A stretch of DNA of 64,000 nucleotides from Ruminococcus sp. (GCF_017549005.1 NZ_JAFYYT010000003.1:1-64000); one strand, 5' to 3'; positions 24,199 through 33,344 are shown, counted from the first letter of the stretch. The notes: generated by a model from the letters alone, not told the origin. Translations and numbers: made by a program.

Positions 24199-25584
24199 TT
24201 ACTTTTTCTGCATATATTCGTCCATAGCAGCGGCAGCCTTCTTGCCTGCGCCCATAGCGAGGATAACAGTAGCAGCGCCCGTTACGGCGTCGCCGCCTGC
24301 GTAAACGCCCTCCTTTGAGGTAAGGCCGTCCTCGTTTGCGATGATTCCGCCCCATTTCTGAGTATCGAGACCTGATGTTGTGGACTTGATGAGCGGATTG
24401 GGCGAAGTACCGATAGACATGATGACGCAGTCAGCTTCGATGTCTATGAAAGCGCCCTCTATCGGAACAGGCTTTGCTCTGCCTGAAGCGTCGGGCTCCG
24501 AGAGCTCCATCTGCTGACAGTGTATGCTCTTTACCCAGCCGTCGTCGGTAGCCTGTATCTCAACAGGATTTGTGAGGAACTTGAATATAATGCCCTCTTC
24601 CTTTGCGTGCTCGACTTCCTCTGCTCTTGCAGGGAGCTCCGCCTCAGTACGTCTGTAAACGATATATACCTCTGCGCCAAGTCTCTTTGCACAGCGTGCT
24701 GCGTCCATAGCAACGTTTCCGCCGCCTACGATAACAGCCTTGCTGCCTGCCTTGATAGGAGTAGCGCTGCCCTCTTTATAGGCTTTCATGAGGTTGATAC
24801 GTGTAAGGAACTCGTTAGCGGAGTAAACTCCGTTGAGGTTCTCGCCGGGGATATTCATGAATCTCGGGAGACCTGCGCCCGAACCGATGAATACGGTCTC
24901 GAAGCCCTCTTCCTTCATGAGCTCGTCAATGGAAATGGTCTTGCCGACTACTGTGTTTGTCTCCACATTAACGCCGAGAGCTTTAAGTCCGCCTATCTCC
25001 TTCTGAACGATGGATTTCGGAAGTCTGAACTCTGGGATACCGTATGAGAGAACTCCTCCTGCAACGTGGAGAGCTTCAAATATAGTAACGTCGTAGCCCT
25101 TCTTTGCAAGGTCGCCTGCACAGGCAAGACCCGAAGGACCCGAGCCGATAACAGCAGCCTTATGACCGTTCTTTGCAGGTATTTCGGGAGCAGCCTCGGG
25201 CTGTGCGTTATGCCAGTCGGCAACGAAGCGCTCCAGTCTTCCGATAGCAACAGGCTCGCCCTTGATACCTCTTACGCACTTGCTCTCGCACTGTGTCTCC
25301 TGAGGACATACTCTGCCGCATACAGCAGGGAGAGAGCTTGACTTTGTGATTATCTTATAAGCCTCTGCGAAGTTTCCCTCAGCCACCTGAGCGATGAAAG
25401 CAGGAATGTCTATCTGAACGGGACATCCTGATGTGCAGGGCTTGTTCTTGCAGTTGAGACAGCGTTTAGCCTCGTCAATAGCCTGTTCTTCGGTATAGCC
25501 GAGTGCGACCTCGCTGAAGTTCTTGTTTCTTACGTCGGGAGCCTGTACAGGCATCTCGTTTCTTTTAGCTGACATATTCGGCAT
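24199..25584 (-). CDS. nfnB: NADH-dependent ferredoxin:NADP+ oxidoreductase, large subunit
   Basis: The 461-residue protein belongs to the glutamate-synthase small-subunit/NfnB family. The N-terminus carries the cysteine patterns for two [4Fe-4S] clusters (CLNCKNKPCTSGCP and CGRVCPQETQCESKC). Two dinucleotide-binding folds follow: VIGSGPSGLACAGDLAKKG for FAD and VGGGNVAMDAA for NADPH. It couples NADPH oxidation to reduction of NAD+ and ferredoxin by electron bifurcation when paired with NfnA. It starts one base after the nfnA stop, with AGGAGG upstream, so the two are translationally linked. The alternative, a glutamate synthase beta chain, is less likely because the partner gene is NfnA-like and no large glutamate synthase gene is present. 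Confidence 0.9.
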   Translation of the reverse strand: MPNMSAKRNEMPVQAPDVRNKNFSEVALGYTEEQAIDEAKRCLNCKNKPCTSGCPVQIDIPAFIAQVAEGNFAEAYKIITKSSSLPAVCGRVCPQETQCESKCVRGIKGEPVAIGRLERFVADWHNAQPEAAPEIPAKNGHKAAVIGSGPSGLACAGDLAKKGYDVTIFEALHVAGGVLSYGIPEFRLPKSIVQKEIGGLKALGVNVETNTVVGKTISIDELMKEEGFETVFIGSGAGLPRFMNIPGENLNGVYSANEFLTRINLMKAYKEGSATPIKAGSKAVIVGGGNVAMDAARCAKRLGAEVYIVYRRTEAELPARAEEVEHAKEEGIIFKFLTNPVEIQATDDGWVKSIHCQQMELSEPDASGRAKPVPIEGAFIDIEADCVIMSIGTSPNPLIKSTTSGLDTQKWGGIIANEDGLTSKEGVYAGGDAVTGAATVILAMGAGKKAAAAMDEYMQKK

Positions 25585-25585
25585 A

Positions 25586-26425
25586 TTACTTTACCTCCTT
25601 GAACAGATTGCAGGCTTCTTCATAGGCGTGGCGCTCGAAAGGCTTGTACATAGCGCCTCTTGCCATAGCCTGATCGAAGTCTATAAGGTGTCCGTCGAAC
25701 TCGGGACCGTCAACGCAGGCGAATTTTGTCTCTCCGCCTACTGTAAGGCGGCAGCCGCCGCACATTCCCGTTCCGTCTATCATTATCGGGTTCATGGAAG
25801 CAACAGTGGGTACGCTGTACTCCTTTGTCAGCTTACAGACGAACTTCATCATTATGAGAGGACCGATAGTGATGACCCTGTCATACTTCTCGCCGCTGTC
25901 GATGAGCTTCTTGAGGGCGTCGGTAACGAGACCCTTTTCACCGGCAGAGCCGTCATCGCTCATGAGAACGAACTTGGAGCTTGCGTCCTTGAACTCGTCC
26001 TCGAGGATAACGAGGTCCTTTGTTCTGAATCCTACTATGGAGTGTACCTCAACACCGAGGGCATGGAGCTTCTTTGCAACAGGATAAGCGATAGCGCAGC
26101 CGACTCCGCCGCCGACAACTGCCACCTTTTTGAGACCCTCCGTCTCTGTGGCTCTGCCGAGAGGTCCTACGAAGTCCTGCAAGCAGTCTCCCTCGTTCAT
26201 ATGATTGAGCTTTTCGGTTGTAGCGCCGACTATCTGGAAAATGATAGTAACAGAGCCGCTCTCACGGTCAAAATCTGCGATAGTGAGCGGTATACGCTCG
26301 CCGTCAGCGTCAGTTCTCAGTATTATGAACTGTCCCGGCTCAGCCTTTCTTGCTACTTTGGGAGCGTTTATACGCATAAGGGTAACAGTGGGATTGAGAC
26401 TTCTTTTTTCAAGAATTTCAAACAT
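25586..26425 (-). CDS. nfnA: Ferredoxin:NADP+ oxidoreductase, small subunit (FNR-like)
   Basis: The 279-residue protein has an FAD-binding barrel (PGQFIILRT, RIPLTIAD), an NAD-binding domain (VGGGVGCAIAYPVAKKL) and a C-terminal [2Fe-2S] site (CGGCRLTV followed by FACVDGPEFDG). This is the layout of NfnA and dihydroorotate dehydrogenase electron-transfer subunits. The adjacent NfnB gene decides in favour of NfnA. The ATG at 26425 is preceded by AAGGAAGG. The frame is open upstream to 26629, but that stretch contains the promoter and is not coding. A tandem palindrome lies upstream of the promoter. Confidence 0.9.
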   Translation of the reverse strand: MFEILEKRSLNPTVTLMRINAPKVARKAEPGQFIILRTDADGERIPLTIADFDRESGSVTIIFQIVGATTEKLNHMNEGDCLQDFVGPLGRATETEGLKKVAVVGGGVGCAIAYPVAKKLHALGVEVHSIVGFRTKDLVILEDEFKDASSKFVLMSDDGSAGEKGLVTDALKKLIDSGEKYDRVITIGPLIMMKFVCKLTKEYSVPTVASMNPIMIDGTGMCGGCRLTVGGETKFACVDGPEFDGHLIDFDQAMARGAMYKPFERHAYEEACNLFKEVK

Positions 26426-26522
26426 TGTCCATACCTTCCTTGCCATAGATTTGCAATGCAGGAGCTTCATGTCCGTCGCCGTTGACTTCATATGATACAG
26501 GCATTGCATTGATATATTCAAT

Positions 26523-26590
26523 ATTATATCACAAAAACCCGATGTTGCACAAATATAACAGGGGAATATCGATATTCCGATATCGATATC
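26523..26590 (-). promoter_or_regulatory. nfnAB-rex promoter with tandem palindromic operator
   Basis: A -10 TATAAT (26523-26528, minus strand) has a weak -35 TTGTGC 18 bases upstream. Two perfect palindromes lie just beyond: GGAATATCGATATTCC (26563-26578) and GATATCGATATC (26579-26590). They are placed where an activator would bind, and the LysR gene immediately upstream is a candidate. TTGTGA next to the -10 resembles a Rex half-site only weakly. Confidence 0.6.
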
Positions 26591-26620
26591 CGTGTTACGA
26601 AACAGACAATCCATAAGCAG

Positions 26621-26659
26621 AAAAGCCATAAAGAAGCTGCTGCTTCTTTATGGCTTTTC
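26621..26659. terminator. Terminator after the LysR gene
   Basis: AAAAGCCATAAAGAAGC-TGCT-GCTTCTTTATGGCTTTTC stem of 17 bp; A and T flanks suit both strands. It separates the LysR gene from the nfn promoter. Confidence 0.85.
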
Positions 26660-26792
26660 TAAGTGAACAGATAATAGCGCTCAGTGAGCAGCTATCATAT
26701 CACCTTGCGGCGATATAGTTAAATAAGCTGTAAAAAATATACATCTGCTATTCAATATCGGAATATACACATATGTTATCACATATGAAAAC

Positions 26793-27743
26793 TTACTTGT
26801 ATTCGGCAAAGGCGCTCTCGTTCCTTACTTCGTAAAGACGGTTCACGAGCTTCAGTTCATTGTCCGAGAGCTTATGTCCCGAGGCGTATATGAGCATATC
26901 CTTGAAGTTATTGTCGGGGAAAGCGCACTTGCGCTGCACAAGACCGTATTTTCCGCAGAGACTTGCAGGCATGGGAGAGTCCAGCATGAAAGCCTGAGGC
27001 ACAGTCAGCAGGAAGTCGAGAGCGCTTCCGCGGTCGTACATACAAACCTTTCTCACGGGCACGTCCGCAGGACGGTTTGAGGCATAGAGCTTCTCAACGG
27101 CTCCCGAAACATAGGGAACAGCGTCGTCGCCCTGTCCGAGCTCCGTATAGCTGCACGAAAGGTCGGAATAGGTTATGGTCTCGGCATTTGCGGCAGGGTG
27201 CTCTGAGGACATTACCGCCAGCATCTCGAACTCCCACAGGAGCTTGCTGTCCAGATTCTTTTCAGCAAGGAAGTCGGTGAAATACTTCTCATGAGCGGCA
27301 TTGAAGCGGATAACTCCGAAATCGTAGCCGTTTTCACGGACATTTTCGATAGTTCTGAGAGAATTGGTCTCGCAGAAGAATATCTCCATATCCTCGGGAG
27401 CGTTCAGACCTGCGATGTACTCCGAGAAAGCCTTGGAAATATAGCCAGTTCTTGGCACGGATATGCGGAGACGGCTGTTTTTCGGCTTGTCAGGTGAGTG
27501 TATCGCCTCCATATTGTCTATCTGAATGAGTATCTGCTTGGCATAATCGAGGAATTTGAGACCCTGATCCGTAGGGATAACGCCCTTTGAAGTACGTCTG
27601 AAAATAGTGATACCGAGGGTATTTTCCAGTTCCTTTATAGCCTTGCTCAGATTGGGCTGAGCCATGTAGAGATTTTCGGCAGCCTGTGTTATAGAGCGTG
27701 TTTTTTCGATCTCAACAGCATATTTGAAGTGAAGTGTGTTCAT
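26793..27743 (-). CDS. LysR-family transcriptional regulator
   Basis: The 316-residue protein starts with a LysR-type winged helix (SITQAAENLYMAQPNLSKAIKELE, residues about 15-38, LFRR-like IFRRTSKG) and continues with a substrate-binding domain of the periplasmic-binding type. The ligand is not apparent. The ATG follows AAGGAGG. It starts 18 bases after the acetyltransferase stop, so both are probably in one transcript. It lies just upstream of nfnAB-rex in the same direction, and the palindromes at 26563-26590 may be its target (inference). Confidence 0.9.
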   Translation of the reverse strand: MNTLHFKYAVEIEKTRSITQAAENLYMAQPNLSKAIKELENTLGITIFRRTSKGVIPTDQGLKFLDYAKQILIQIDNMEAIHSPDKPKNSRLRISVPRTGYISKAFSEYIAGLNAPEDMEIFFCETNSLRTIENVRENGYDFGVIRFNAAHEKYFTDFLAEKNLDSKLLWEFEMLAVMSSEHPAANAETITYSDLSCSYTELGQGDDAVPYVSGAVEKLYASNRPADVPVRKVCMYDRGSALDFLLTVPQAFMLDSPMPASLCGKYGLVQRKCAFPDNNFKDMLIYASGHKLSDNELKLVNRLYEVRNESAFAEYK

Positions 27744-27761
27744 GGTCCAGTCCTCCTTGTG

Positions 27762-28484
27762 TCAACGTCGTCTGTCGGGAGTTCCGCCGTTGTTATGTGG
27801 CGGAGTGTCTACTCGGCGTACCTCGAGATGTCTTGTTCTGGGCTTTTCTGCCGCAGGCTCGGGAGCTTTTGCAGCAGGTGCTTCCGCAGGCTTTGCCTCT
27901 GCTGCTTTCGGAGCTTCGGGAGCTGCGCTTCTTTCGGTCACCTTTGTTGGCAGGCAGGGATTTCCCGAAGCTATGCAGTCAGAGGGGATATCCTTTGTCA
28001 CAACGCTGCCCGTGGTTATCACAACGTTATCGCCTATAGTTACTCCTGCCGCAACGGTCACATTGCTGCCGAAGCAGACATTGCTGCCCACCTTTATAGG
28101 CTTTGCGTATTCCACGCCCGTGTTCCTCACGACTGCTTCAAGAGGGCGTTCAGCCGTACAGAAGCAGCAGTTGGGACCGACATAAACGTTGTCCCCGAAG
28201 GTTATTTCTCCGTTGTCTATCATTACGCAGTTGACGTCTGCGTGGAAGTTGTTTCCGATAACGATATTGTAGCCGTAATTGCAGAGAAATCCTGCTTCCA
28301 CGGAAACATCGTCGCCTTTAAGCGCAACTATCCTGTCGATGACTCTTTCTTTCTTCTGAAAGTCGTTGTATTCAAGATTATTGAACTCTCCGCAGAGCTT
28401 TCTTGCCTTGACTCTGTCTGTGAAGAGCTCTCTGTCGCTTGCGTCGTAGAGCTCTCCTGCCTGCTGTTTTTCCTTTTCGGTCAT
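27762..28484 (-). CDS. Maltose-acetyltransferase-like protein with Ala/Pro-rich tail
   Basis: Residues 1-180 match the maltose/galactoside O-acetyltransferase family. An N-terminal Mac domain (KQQAGELYDASDRELFTDRVKARKL) is followed by left-handed beta-helix hexapeptide repeats ending GSVVTKDIPSDCIASGNPC. The family transfers acetyl from acetyl-CoA to sugars. Unusually, about 60 residues are added at the C-terminus: a linker of Ala, Pro, Lys and Glu (PAEAPAAKAPEPAAEKP) and a basic end (TRHLEVRRVDTPP..DRRR). The ATG follows AAGGAGG. It precedes the LysR gene by 18 bases. Confidence 0.88.
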   Translation of the reverse strand: MTEKEKQQAGELYDASDRELFTDRVKARKLCGEFNNLEYNDFQKKERVIDRIVALKGDDVSVEAGFLCNYGYNIVIGNNFHADVNCVMIDNGEITFGDNVYVGPNCCFCTAERPLEAVVRNTGVEYAKPIKVGSNVCFGSNVTVAAGVTIGDNVVITTGSVVTKDIPSDCIASGNPCLPTKVTERSAAPEAPKAAEAKPAEAPAAKAPEPAAEKPRTRHLEVRRVDTPPHNNGGTPDRRR

Positions 28485-28527
28485 TTTAAACCCTCCTTGA
28501 TTTTGATATGGTATATTTTTATTATCC

Positions 28528-29418
28528 TTATAAACCGCTGATCCATGTTATAAGATATGGGACCCATAAAACGAATGTAAAGGCAGCTATAAAAAAGGTA
28601 TTGAAAAAATACTGACGTATATCTTCCTTGTTATAGCAGAAAAGTTTCATTGAATAATAGCGTTCGGGAGCATCCGGATCAATGAATAATTCTATATCGC
28701 CTTCATCTCTGTACATATTCATGTGATCTGTCAGACGATAAGTGACATCATTATAGGAGTAGGTAAAAATAGGCTTGACAAACGGTGGTTTGGTTGCATA
28801 TATTGACTTGACATCGTTGTTTACGGTGTTTCCCGTATGCGTTGCCCCAACATTGACGGTACAGGTCTTTTTCCTGTCTGATATTGCTCTGGCTTCGGTA
28901 AAAAGGAATATTCCTCTGCCTGCGGTCACAGCTGCCAGAGCAATATCAAAGCACTTCACAAATGTATCGGTATATTCTCTGTCGAAAGTGTCGCTGTTTT
29001 GATATTTAATGAAACCCACAGCTATAAATATCAGAAATGCTCCGACAAAAAAGAAACGCAGATTATTATAGAAAGTGCTTTCATGCTTTCTGATGTCCTT
29101 GTGCACTACTTCTGTACGTGCGAGGTCCTCTGCTTCATCTTCTGCCTCCTGTATGCTGCCTGAGGGCAGAATGACTGTAGTTCTTCTAAGTGTGGGGGGC
29201 GTCTTAGCTTTATTTATGCCGTAAAGAAAACATACGCCGCCAAGCATGAAAAACACGGCAAAAGGATATATAAACAGAGTTATACACGTTGCGATGAACA
29301 TTATTAAAAAAACTTTGTCCGGAATATTTATGCCGAATCCTTTTTTTGTATAAACAGGCTCATTTGCTCCGGATATGCTGACCTTTTCCGCCAAAGGAAG
29401 TATATTGAGTTTCCTCAT
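28528..29418 (-). CDS. Membrane protein of unknown function, DUF3592-like
   Basis: The 296-residue protein has two membrane helices near residues 32-75, one near 125-145, possibly a weak one near 160-175, and a C-terminal helix near 270-290. A soluble segment before the last helix (FTYSYNDVTYRLTDH ... IELFIDPDAPERYY) resembles DUF3592-type domains found in many Firmicute membrane proteins. It lies 6 bases after ddl and 43 bases before the acetyltransferase start, so it is at the end of the murF-ddl cluster. No function can be given. Confidence 0.75.
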   Translation of the reverse strand: MRKLNILPLAEKVSISGANEPVYTKKGFGINIPDKVFLIMFIATCITLFIYPFAVFFMLGGVCFLYGINKAKTPPTLRRTTVILPSGSIQEAEDEAEDLARTEVVHKDIRKHESTFYNNLRFFFVGAFLIFIAVGFIKYQNSDTFDREYTDTFVKCFDIALAAVTAGRGIFLFTEARAISDRKKTCTVNVGATHTGNTVNNDVKSIYATKPPFVKPIFTYSYNDVTYRLTDHMNMYRDEGDIELFIDPDAPERYYSMKLFCYNKEDIRQYFFNTFFIAAFTFVLWVPYLITWISGL

Positions 29419-29424
29419 TATTTA

Positions 29425-30612
29425 TCAGCGCTTGCTTCCCTTTGAGCCGAAGCTGCCTCCCATAGAGAGAATATTGGTATCAAAGGTATAGCTTATCTTC
29501 TCGCCCTGTCTGTACCGCTTGAGAGCAAGCTGTATAAGTCTCTCGAGAAGCTCGGGGTACTTGACGCCCTTTGGCTCCCAGAGGTAGAATGCGAGAGAGC
29601 CGGGGATAGTGTTTATCTCGTTGATATAGACCTTGTCTGTGGCCATATCTATCATGAAGTCGATACGTGTAACGCCGTTGAGGCCGAGATAGCGGAATGC
29701 GTCAATGGCAGTCCTTCTGATGAACTCGTCCTGCTCGGGAGTTATCTCGGCAGGTATCTTTCTCTTGAGGGTAGCCATGCCCTTGCTGCCGCCCTTGCCG
29801 CCGCCTACGTACTTCTGGTCGTAACTGAGGATATCGTCGCCGCTTGCCTGTACGGGCTCCTCGCATACGGAAGCCTCTGCGGACTCGCTGTCGCCCACAA
29901 CTGAGCAGTTTATCTCCTTCAGCTGTACAACGCAGGGCTCGATGAGGATACGGTCAGCGAACTCGAAAGCTTCTTCGATAGACTTTATAAGGCTGTCTCT
30001 GTCCTTGCCCTTTGAGATACCTACGCTGGAGCCGAGGTTTATGGGCTTTACAATGACGGGATAGCCGAACTTCTTCTCGACTTCCTCCACCATTCTGTCC
30101 ATTTCGTTTATCTCGTATGAGGAGAAGCGGCAGCAGTCAAGCACAGGGAAACCTGCGTCCTTGAGGAGTATCTTCATTACGAACTTATCCATGCCTATAG
30201 CCGAAGCCAGTACGTCGCAGCCCACATAGGGCAGGTCGAGAGTCTGTAAATAGCCCTGCAGAGCGCCGTCCTCAACATTTGTGCCGTGAACGATAGGGAA
30301 TGCAACGTCGATGTCGGAGATGACATTGGAGCCGAACATCTTCTTTTTCAGGCTCTGAAGCTGTACCTTGCCCTCTGTACTGCGGACAAATACGCACTCT
30401 GTTGATTCACTGAGCAGAGCAGGAATGTCCTTGAAGCTGTTGATATCCAGCATTTTTTCGCTTGTGAAAAATTCGCTCTTTTTGGTCATATAAACGGGGA
30501 TAATGTTGTATTTTTCCTTGTTGATGCTTGCCATAGCCTGAACTGCCGAGATGACTGATACCTCGTGCTCGACGCTTCTTCCGCCGAAAAGAACTGCCAG
30601 ATTTATCTTCAT
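29425..30612 (-). CDS. ddl: D-alanine--D-alanine ligase
   Basis: The enzyme joins two D-Ala with ATP for peptidoglycan precursors. The 395-residue protein starts with the family signature VLFGGRSVEHEVSVISA. The ATP-grasp core includes GVSKGKDR-like loops and IEPCVV. The C-terminus carries the metal-binding INEINTIPGSLAFYLW. An insertion of about 20 residues (around CSVVGDSESAEASVCEEP) makes it slightly longer than typical Ddl. The ATG follows AAAGGAG. It lies 168 bases downstream of murF, whose substrate it makes, with an intergenic repeat in between. Confidence 0.95.
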   Translation of the reverse strand: MKINLAVLFGGRSVEHEVSVISAVQAMASINKEKYNIIPVYMTKKSEFFTSEKMLDINSFKDIPALLSESTECVFVRSTEGKVQLQSLKKKMFGSNVISDIDVAFPIVHGTNVEDGALQGYLQTLDLPYVGCDVLASAIGMDKFVMKILLKDAGFPVLDCCRFSSYEINEMDRMVEEVEKKFGYPVIVKPINLGSSVGISKGKDRDSLIKSIEEAFEFADRILIEPCVVQLKEINCSVVGDSESAEASVCEEPVQASGDDILSYDQKYVGGGKGGSKGMATLKRKIPAEITPEQDEFIRRTAIDAFRYLGLNGVTRIDFMIDMATDKVYINEINTIPGSLAFYLWEPKGVKYPELLERLIQLALKRYRQGEKISYTFDTNILSMGGSFGSKGSKR

Positions 30613-30690
30613 TGTAATTACTCCTTTTGTTTGAGCCCTTAGCCCTTAGCTTGTAGTGGAGCCCGCCCTCGGGCTCCCGTTGGTTATATA

Positions 30691-30729
30691 AGGTGTTTCG
30701 CGGGACGCCGAGGGCGGCGTCCCCTACAG
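30691..30729. repeat. Intergenic repeat between murF and ddl
   Basis: AGGTGTTTCGCGGG (30691-30704) belongs to the GGTGT-(CC)GC-type repeat also at 32466, 34190 and 48847. It is followed by a GC-rich hairpin ending CCCCTACA, similar to those at 34256 and 46613. Confidence 0.5.
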
Positions 30730-30780
30730 TGTGTCATTCATAATTTATCCGCGCAGGCGGACACAATAGTTACGCATTTA

Positions 30781-32415
30781 TCAATAGTTATCGGGCAGAT
30801 CGTTTTCAAGAAGAACTATCTTCTTCCTGTCTGTCTGATATGCGTTTACGTGGGCGAGAGCCTCGTTGAGACTGTCCGCAACGAAAACGTTGTCCATATC
30901 GTAGCCTGCGTCCTTGATACCGTTGTATATGGGAACTGTCTGGTTTTTGCCGACGAGCACTATATGGTCGCAGGCCTTTGCAGCCTCCTGACCGAACTCG
31001 AAATTGAGCTCTTTCTGTTTTTCGCCAAGTTCTACCATACCGGGTGTAACAAGTATGCGGCAGGCGTCGAAAAGTCCGAGAACGCTGAGAGCTGCACGGC
31101 AGCCGTTTGGATTTGAGTTGTATGCGTCGTCTATAAATGTCATATTGCCGCCCTTGTCAAGGAGCTGCAGTCTGTGGGGAACTGCGGCGATACGCTTGAC
31201 GGGGAGGGTAAGCTTGTCAAGAGCTATTCCCGTACCGTGAGCATAAGCGATAGCCCCGAGGACGTTCTGTACATTGTGCTCGCCGAGGAGCTTCATTGAA
31301 AAGCGCTGTGTCTCGCCGCCGGGAGCTGTTACCGTGAACTCCGTGCCTCTGTCGGAAACGGAAATATCAGTTGCGCGGTAGTGGTTGCCCTCCTGAAGTC
31401 CGTAAAGCACCGCATTCGGGTACTCGTGAGCTTTCTTTCGTATAAGCTCGTTGTCGCCGTTGAGGTATATCTTGCCGCCCTTAGCCTTTACATGGTCGGC
31501 AAGCTCGAACTTGGTATTGACCACATTCTCGATAGATCCGAAGGTCTCCAGATGCTGAGGACCTACCGATGTTATGATACCGTCGTGGGGGTCTGCAATG
31601 CCGCAGAGCTCCTTTATCTCATGGACACGTCTCGCGCCCATTTCGCAGATGAAGTACTCGTGTGTGGGTTTCAGGTCGCGGCGTATGGTTATGGTAACTC
31701 CCATAGGCGTATTGAAGCTCTCGGGAGTTTTCAGCGTGTTGTACTGAGAATTGAGAAGCTCGTCAAGGTAGAACTTCATGCTGGTCTTGCCGTAGCTTCC
31801 CGTTATACCCACCTTATGAAGCGTGGGGCACTCGGAAAGTATGCGCTTTGCGTCGTTGATGTACCAGTTCTGTACCGCCTTTTCCACGGGTTTGTTGATA
31901 AGGTTGGAAAGTGGGACGAGAATGGGTGTGAGGTACAGTGCAGAGCCTGCGAAAATATACGGCAGAGCATTTATGAACCAGCGTGTTTCCTCGTAGCCGC
32001 CGCTGACAGTGTCTACCTGTACTAACGTCTTTCCGTTGATAATTGCAAGCACATAGAATACCGCAGCGAGTATGCCGAAGGTTATCATCATGCGCTTCAT
32101 ACGGGCTGTATAGACAAGCGGTTTCTTGAACTTCCTGCCGGGCTTGTTGAGAAGAGCGATAACTGCATTGAAAAAGCAGAGCGCTATCAGCAGAGCAATG
32201 GCAGGACCGTCATGGTTTTGAAGAGGAATGAGCAGGAACTGCGCTATGAACAGCACCGCAGGCAGTATATACCGCTTTCTGTTCTTTTTCATCCAGCGTG
32301 AATGCTCGGGAGTCTTGTAGCCGTTGAGCTGGAGCATATGGAACTCCCTCAGCCCGAGAAAGACCGTCGCCGTCAGCGCAATGACCGCATATATTATCCA
32401 TAAAACCAAATTCAT
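30781..32415 (-). CDS. murF: UDP-MurNAc-tripeptide--D-Ala-D-Ala ligase with N-terminal membrane region
   Basis: The C-terminal ~370 residues are a Mur ligase: P-loop GITGSYGKTSMKF near residue 205, CEMGARRVHEI, and IDDAYNSNPNG. It adds D-Ala-D-Ala to the UDP-MurNAc peptide. The N-terminal ~185 residues hold about four to five hydrophobic helices in place of the usual substrate-binding lobe. This form is known from some Clostridia and would put the ligase at the membrane near MurG/MraY (inference). The ATG follows AAGGAG. The order murF-ddl supports the call. The frame shows no disruption. Confidence 0.9.
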   Translation of the reverse strand: MNLVLWIIYAVIALTATVFLGLREFHMLQLNGYKTPEHSRWMKKNRKRYILPAVLFIAQFLLIPLQNHDGPAIALLIALCFFNAVIALLNKPGRKFKKPLVYTARMKRMMITFGILAAVFYVLAIINGKTLVQVDTVSGGYEETRWFINALPYIFAGSALYLTPILVPLSNLINKPVEKAVQNWYINDAKRILSECPTLHKVGITGSYGKTSMKFYLDELLNSQYNTLKTPESFNTPMGVTITIRRDLKPTHEYFICEMGARRVHEIKELCGIADPHDGIITSVGPQHLETFGSIENVVNTKFELADHVKAKGGKIYLNGDNELIRKKAHEYPNAVLYGLQEGNHYRATDISVSDRGTEFTVTAPGGETQRFSMKLLGEHNVQNVLGAIAYAHGTGIALDKLTLPVKRIAAVPHRLQLLDKGGNMTFIDDAYNSNPNGCRAALSVLGLFDACRILVTPGMVELGEKQKELNFEFGQEAAKACDHIVLVGKNQTVPIYNGIKDAGYDMDNVFVADSLNEALAHVNAYQTDRKKIVLLENDLPDNY

Positions 32416-32429
32416 ACTTAATCTCCTTA

Positions 32430-32500
32430 AAGAGTTATTAGTGATTAGTGGTTAGTGATTAGTTTAGGTGTTCGCTTTGCTCATTGATTAAAAACTAATC
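32430..32500. repeat. Small intergenic repeat between hydrolase gene and murF
   Basis: Outer arms AGTGATTAGT and ACTAATCACT are inverted, with AGGTGTTCGCTTTGC (32466-32480) between them. This is the same core as copies at 34190 and 48847. Confidence 0.5.
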
Positions 32501-33268
32501 ACTTATTTTCATAAAGCTGCACATTACGCGGTTAAAGGTGAACTGCTGCTCCAGGAAGGAATAATGTCCTGCGTTTTCAAGCTTTACAAGGCCTGCGTCG
32601 GGGATGAGCTTCTCCATTTTCTCACCGTCGGAGAGAGGTGTTGCAGTATCGTTCACGCCCCATACAAGCAGGGTAGGAGCCTTGATATTAGGCAGATACG
32701 GCTCCAGATCCTCGTTTACCACTTTTACCATGACCTGTCTCATCATAGGCGAAGCCGCGGCGTAGTCCGCACTTCCCATTTTCTTGCGGAAGTTCTCCAG
32801 TGCGTCGGGGAAGAGCTTTTTTACTATGCCCCACGAAAGGACGGTCTTGCCGATTTTGTAGTAGCGTGTGCGCCATGTTTTCTTGTTGGACTTTGGCGGC
32901 ATTATGCCTGCGCTGTCCACGAGAATGACCTTTGTCACCCTGAATGGCAGGTCGTTGCGGCTGTGCATTTTTATGATGACACGTCCGCCGAAGCTGTGTC
33001 CCAGGAACATGACCTCTTTTGTATCGTAGTCCTTGAGGAAGTCGATGACGAACTGCACATAGGAGCTGACGTTCCATACTTCCTTAGGCTCGTCGCTCTT
33101 GCCGAAGCCGGGCATATCCATAGCTACGACCTTGTACTTCTTGGAGAGGAGCTCCATCATATTGGCGAAAAGGGTGATATTGCTGCCCCAGCCGTGGAGC
33201 AGGACGATAAGGTCGCCCTCGCCCTTTTCCTCGTAGTTTATCTTCAAACCGTTTACTGTTTTTACCAA
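32495..33268 (-). CDS. Alpha/beta hydrolase
   Basis: The 257-residue protein shows the hydrolase fold with HGWGSN (oxyanion region), nucleophile Ser in LGHSFGGRV (about residue 91), acidic residue in LLVWGVNDTATP and catalytic His in NAGHYSFL. The substrate is unknown. The start is a TTG codon at 33268 preceded by GGAG with 9-base spacing; MVKTVNGLKINYEEKG is the usual beginning of this family. It has a consensus promoter and is the first gene of a run leading to murF and ddl. A wall-related role is suggested only by context. Confidence 0.85.
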   Translation of the reverse strand: MVKTVNGLKINYEEKGEGDLIVLLHGWGSNITLFANMMELLSKKYKVVAMDMPGFGKSDEPKEVWNVSSYVQFVIDFLKDYDTKEVMFLGHSFGGRVIIKMHSRNDLPFRVTKVILVDSAGIMPPKSNKKTWRTRYYKIGKTVLSWGIVKKLFPDALENFRKKMGSADYAAASPMMRQVMVKVVNEDLEPYLPNIKAPTLLVWGVNDTATPLSDGEKMEKLIPDAGLVKLENAGHYSFLEQQFTFNRVMCSFMKISD

Positions 33269-33344
33269 CTCAATTATCTCCGCATATTTATTTTGTGTTA
33301 TATATCATATACGGCATACAGCCGCAAATATACATATATAATTC

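Noticed and set aside
26426..26629. N-terminal extension of nfnA
   Set aside because: The stretch contains the -10 box and no family homology; the FNR-type protein starts at 26425.
27729..28541. Overlapping plus-strand frames opposite the acetyltransferase
   Set aside because: Several frames are open at once because of the Ala/Pro-rich tail; composition is Cys/Arg/Leu-rich and has no family.
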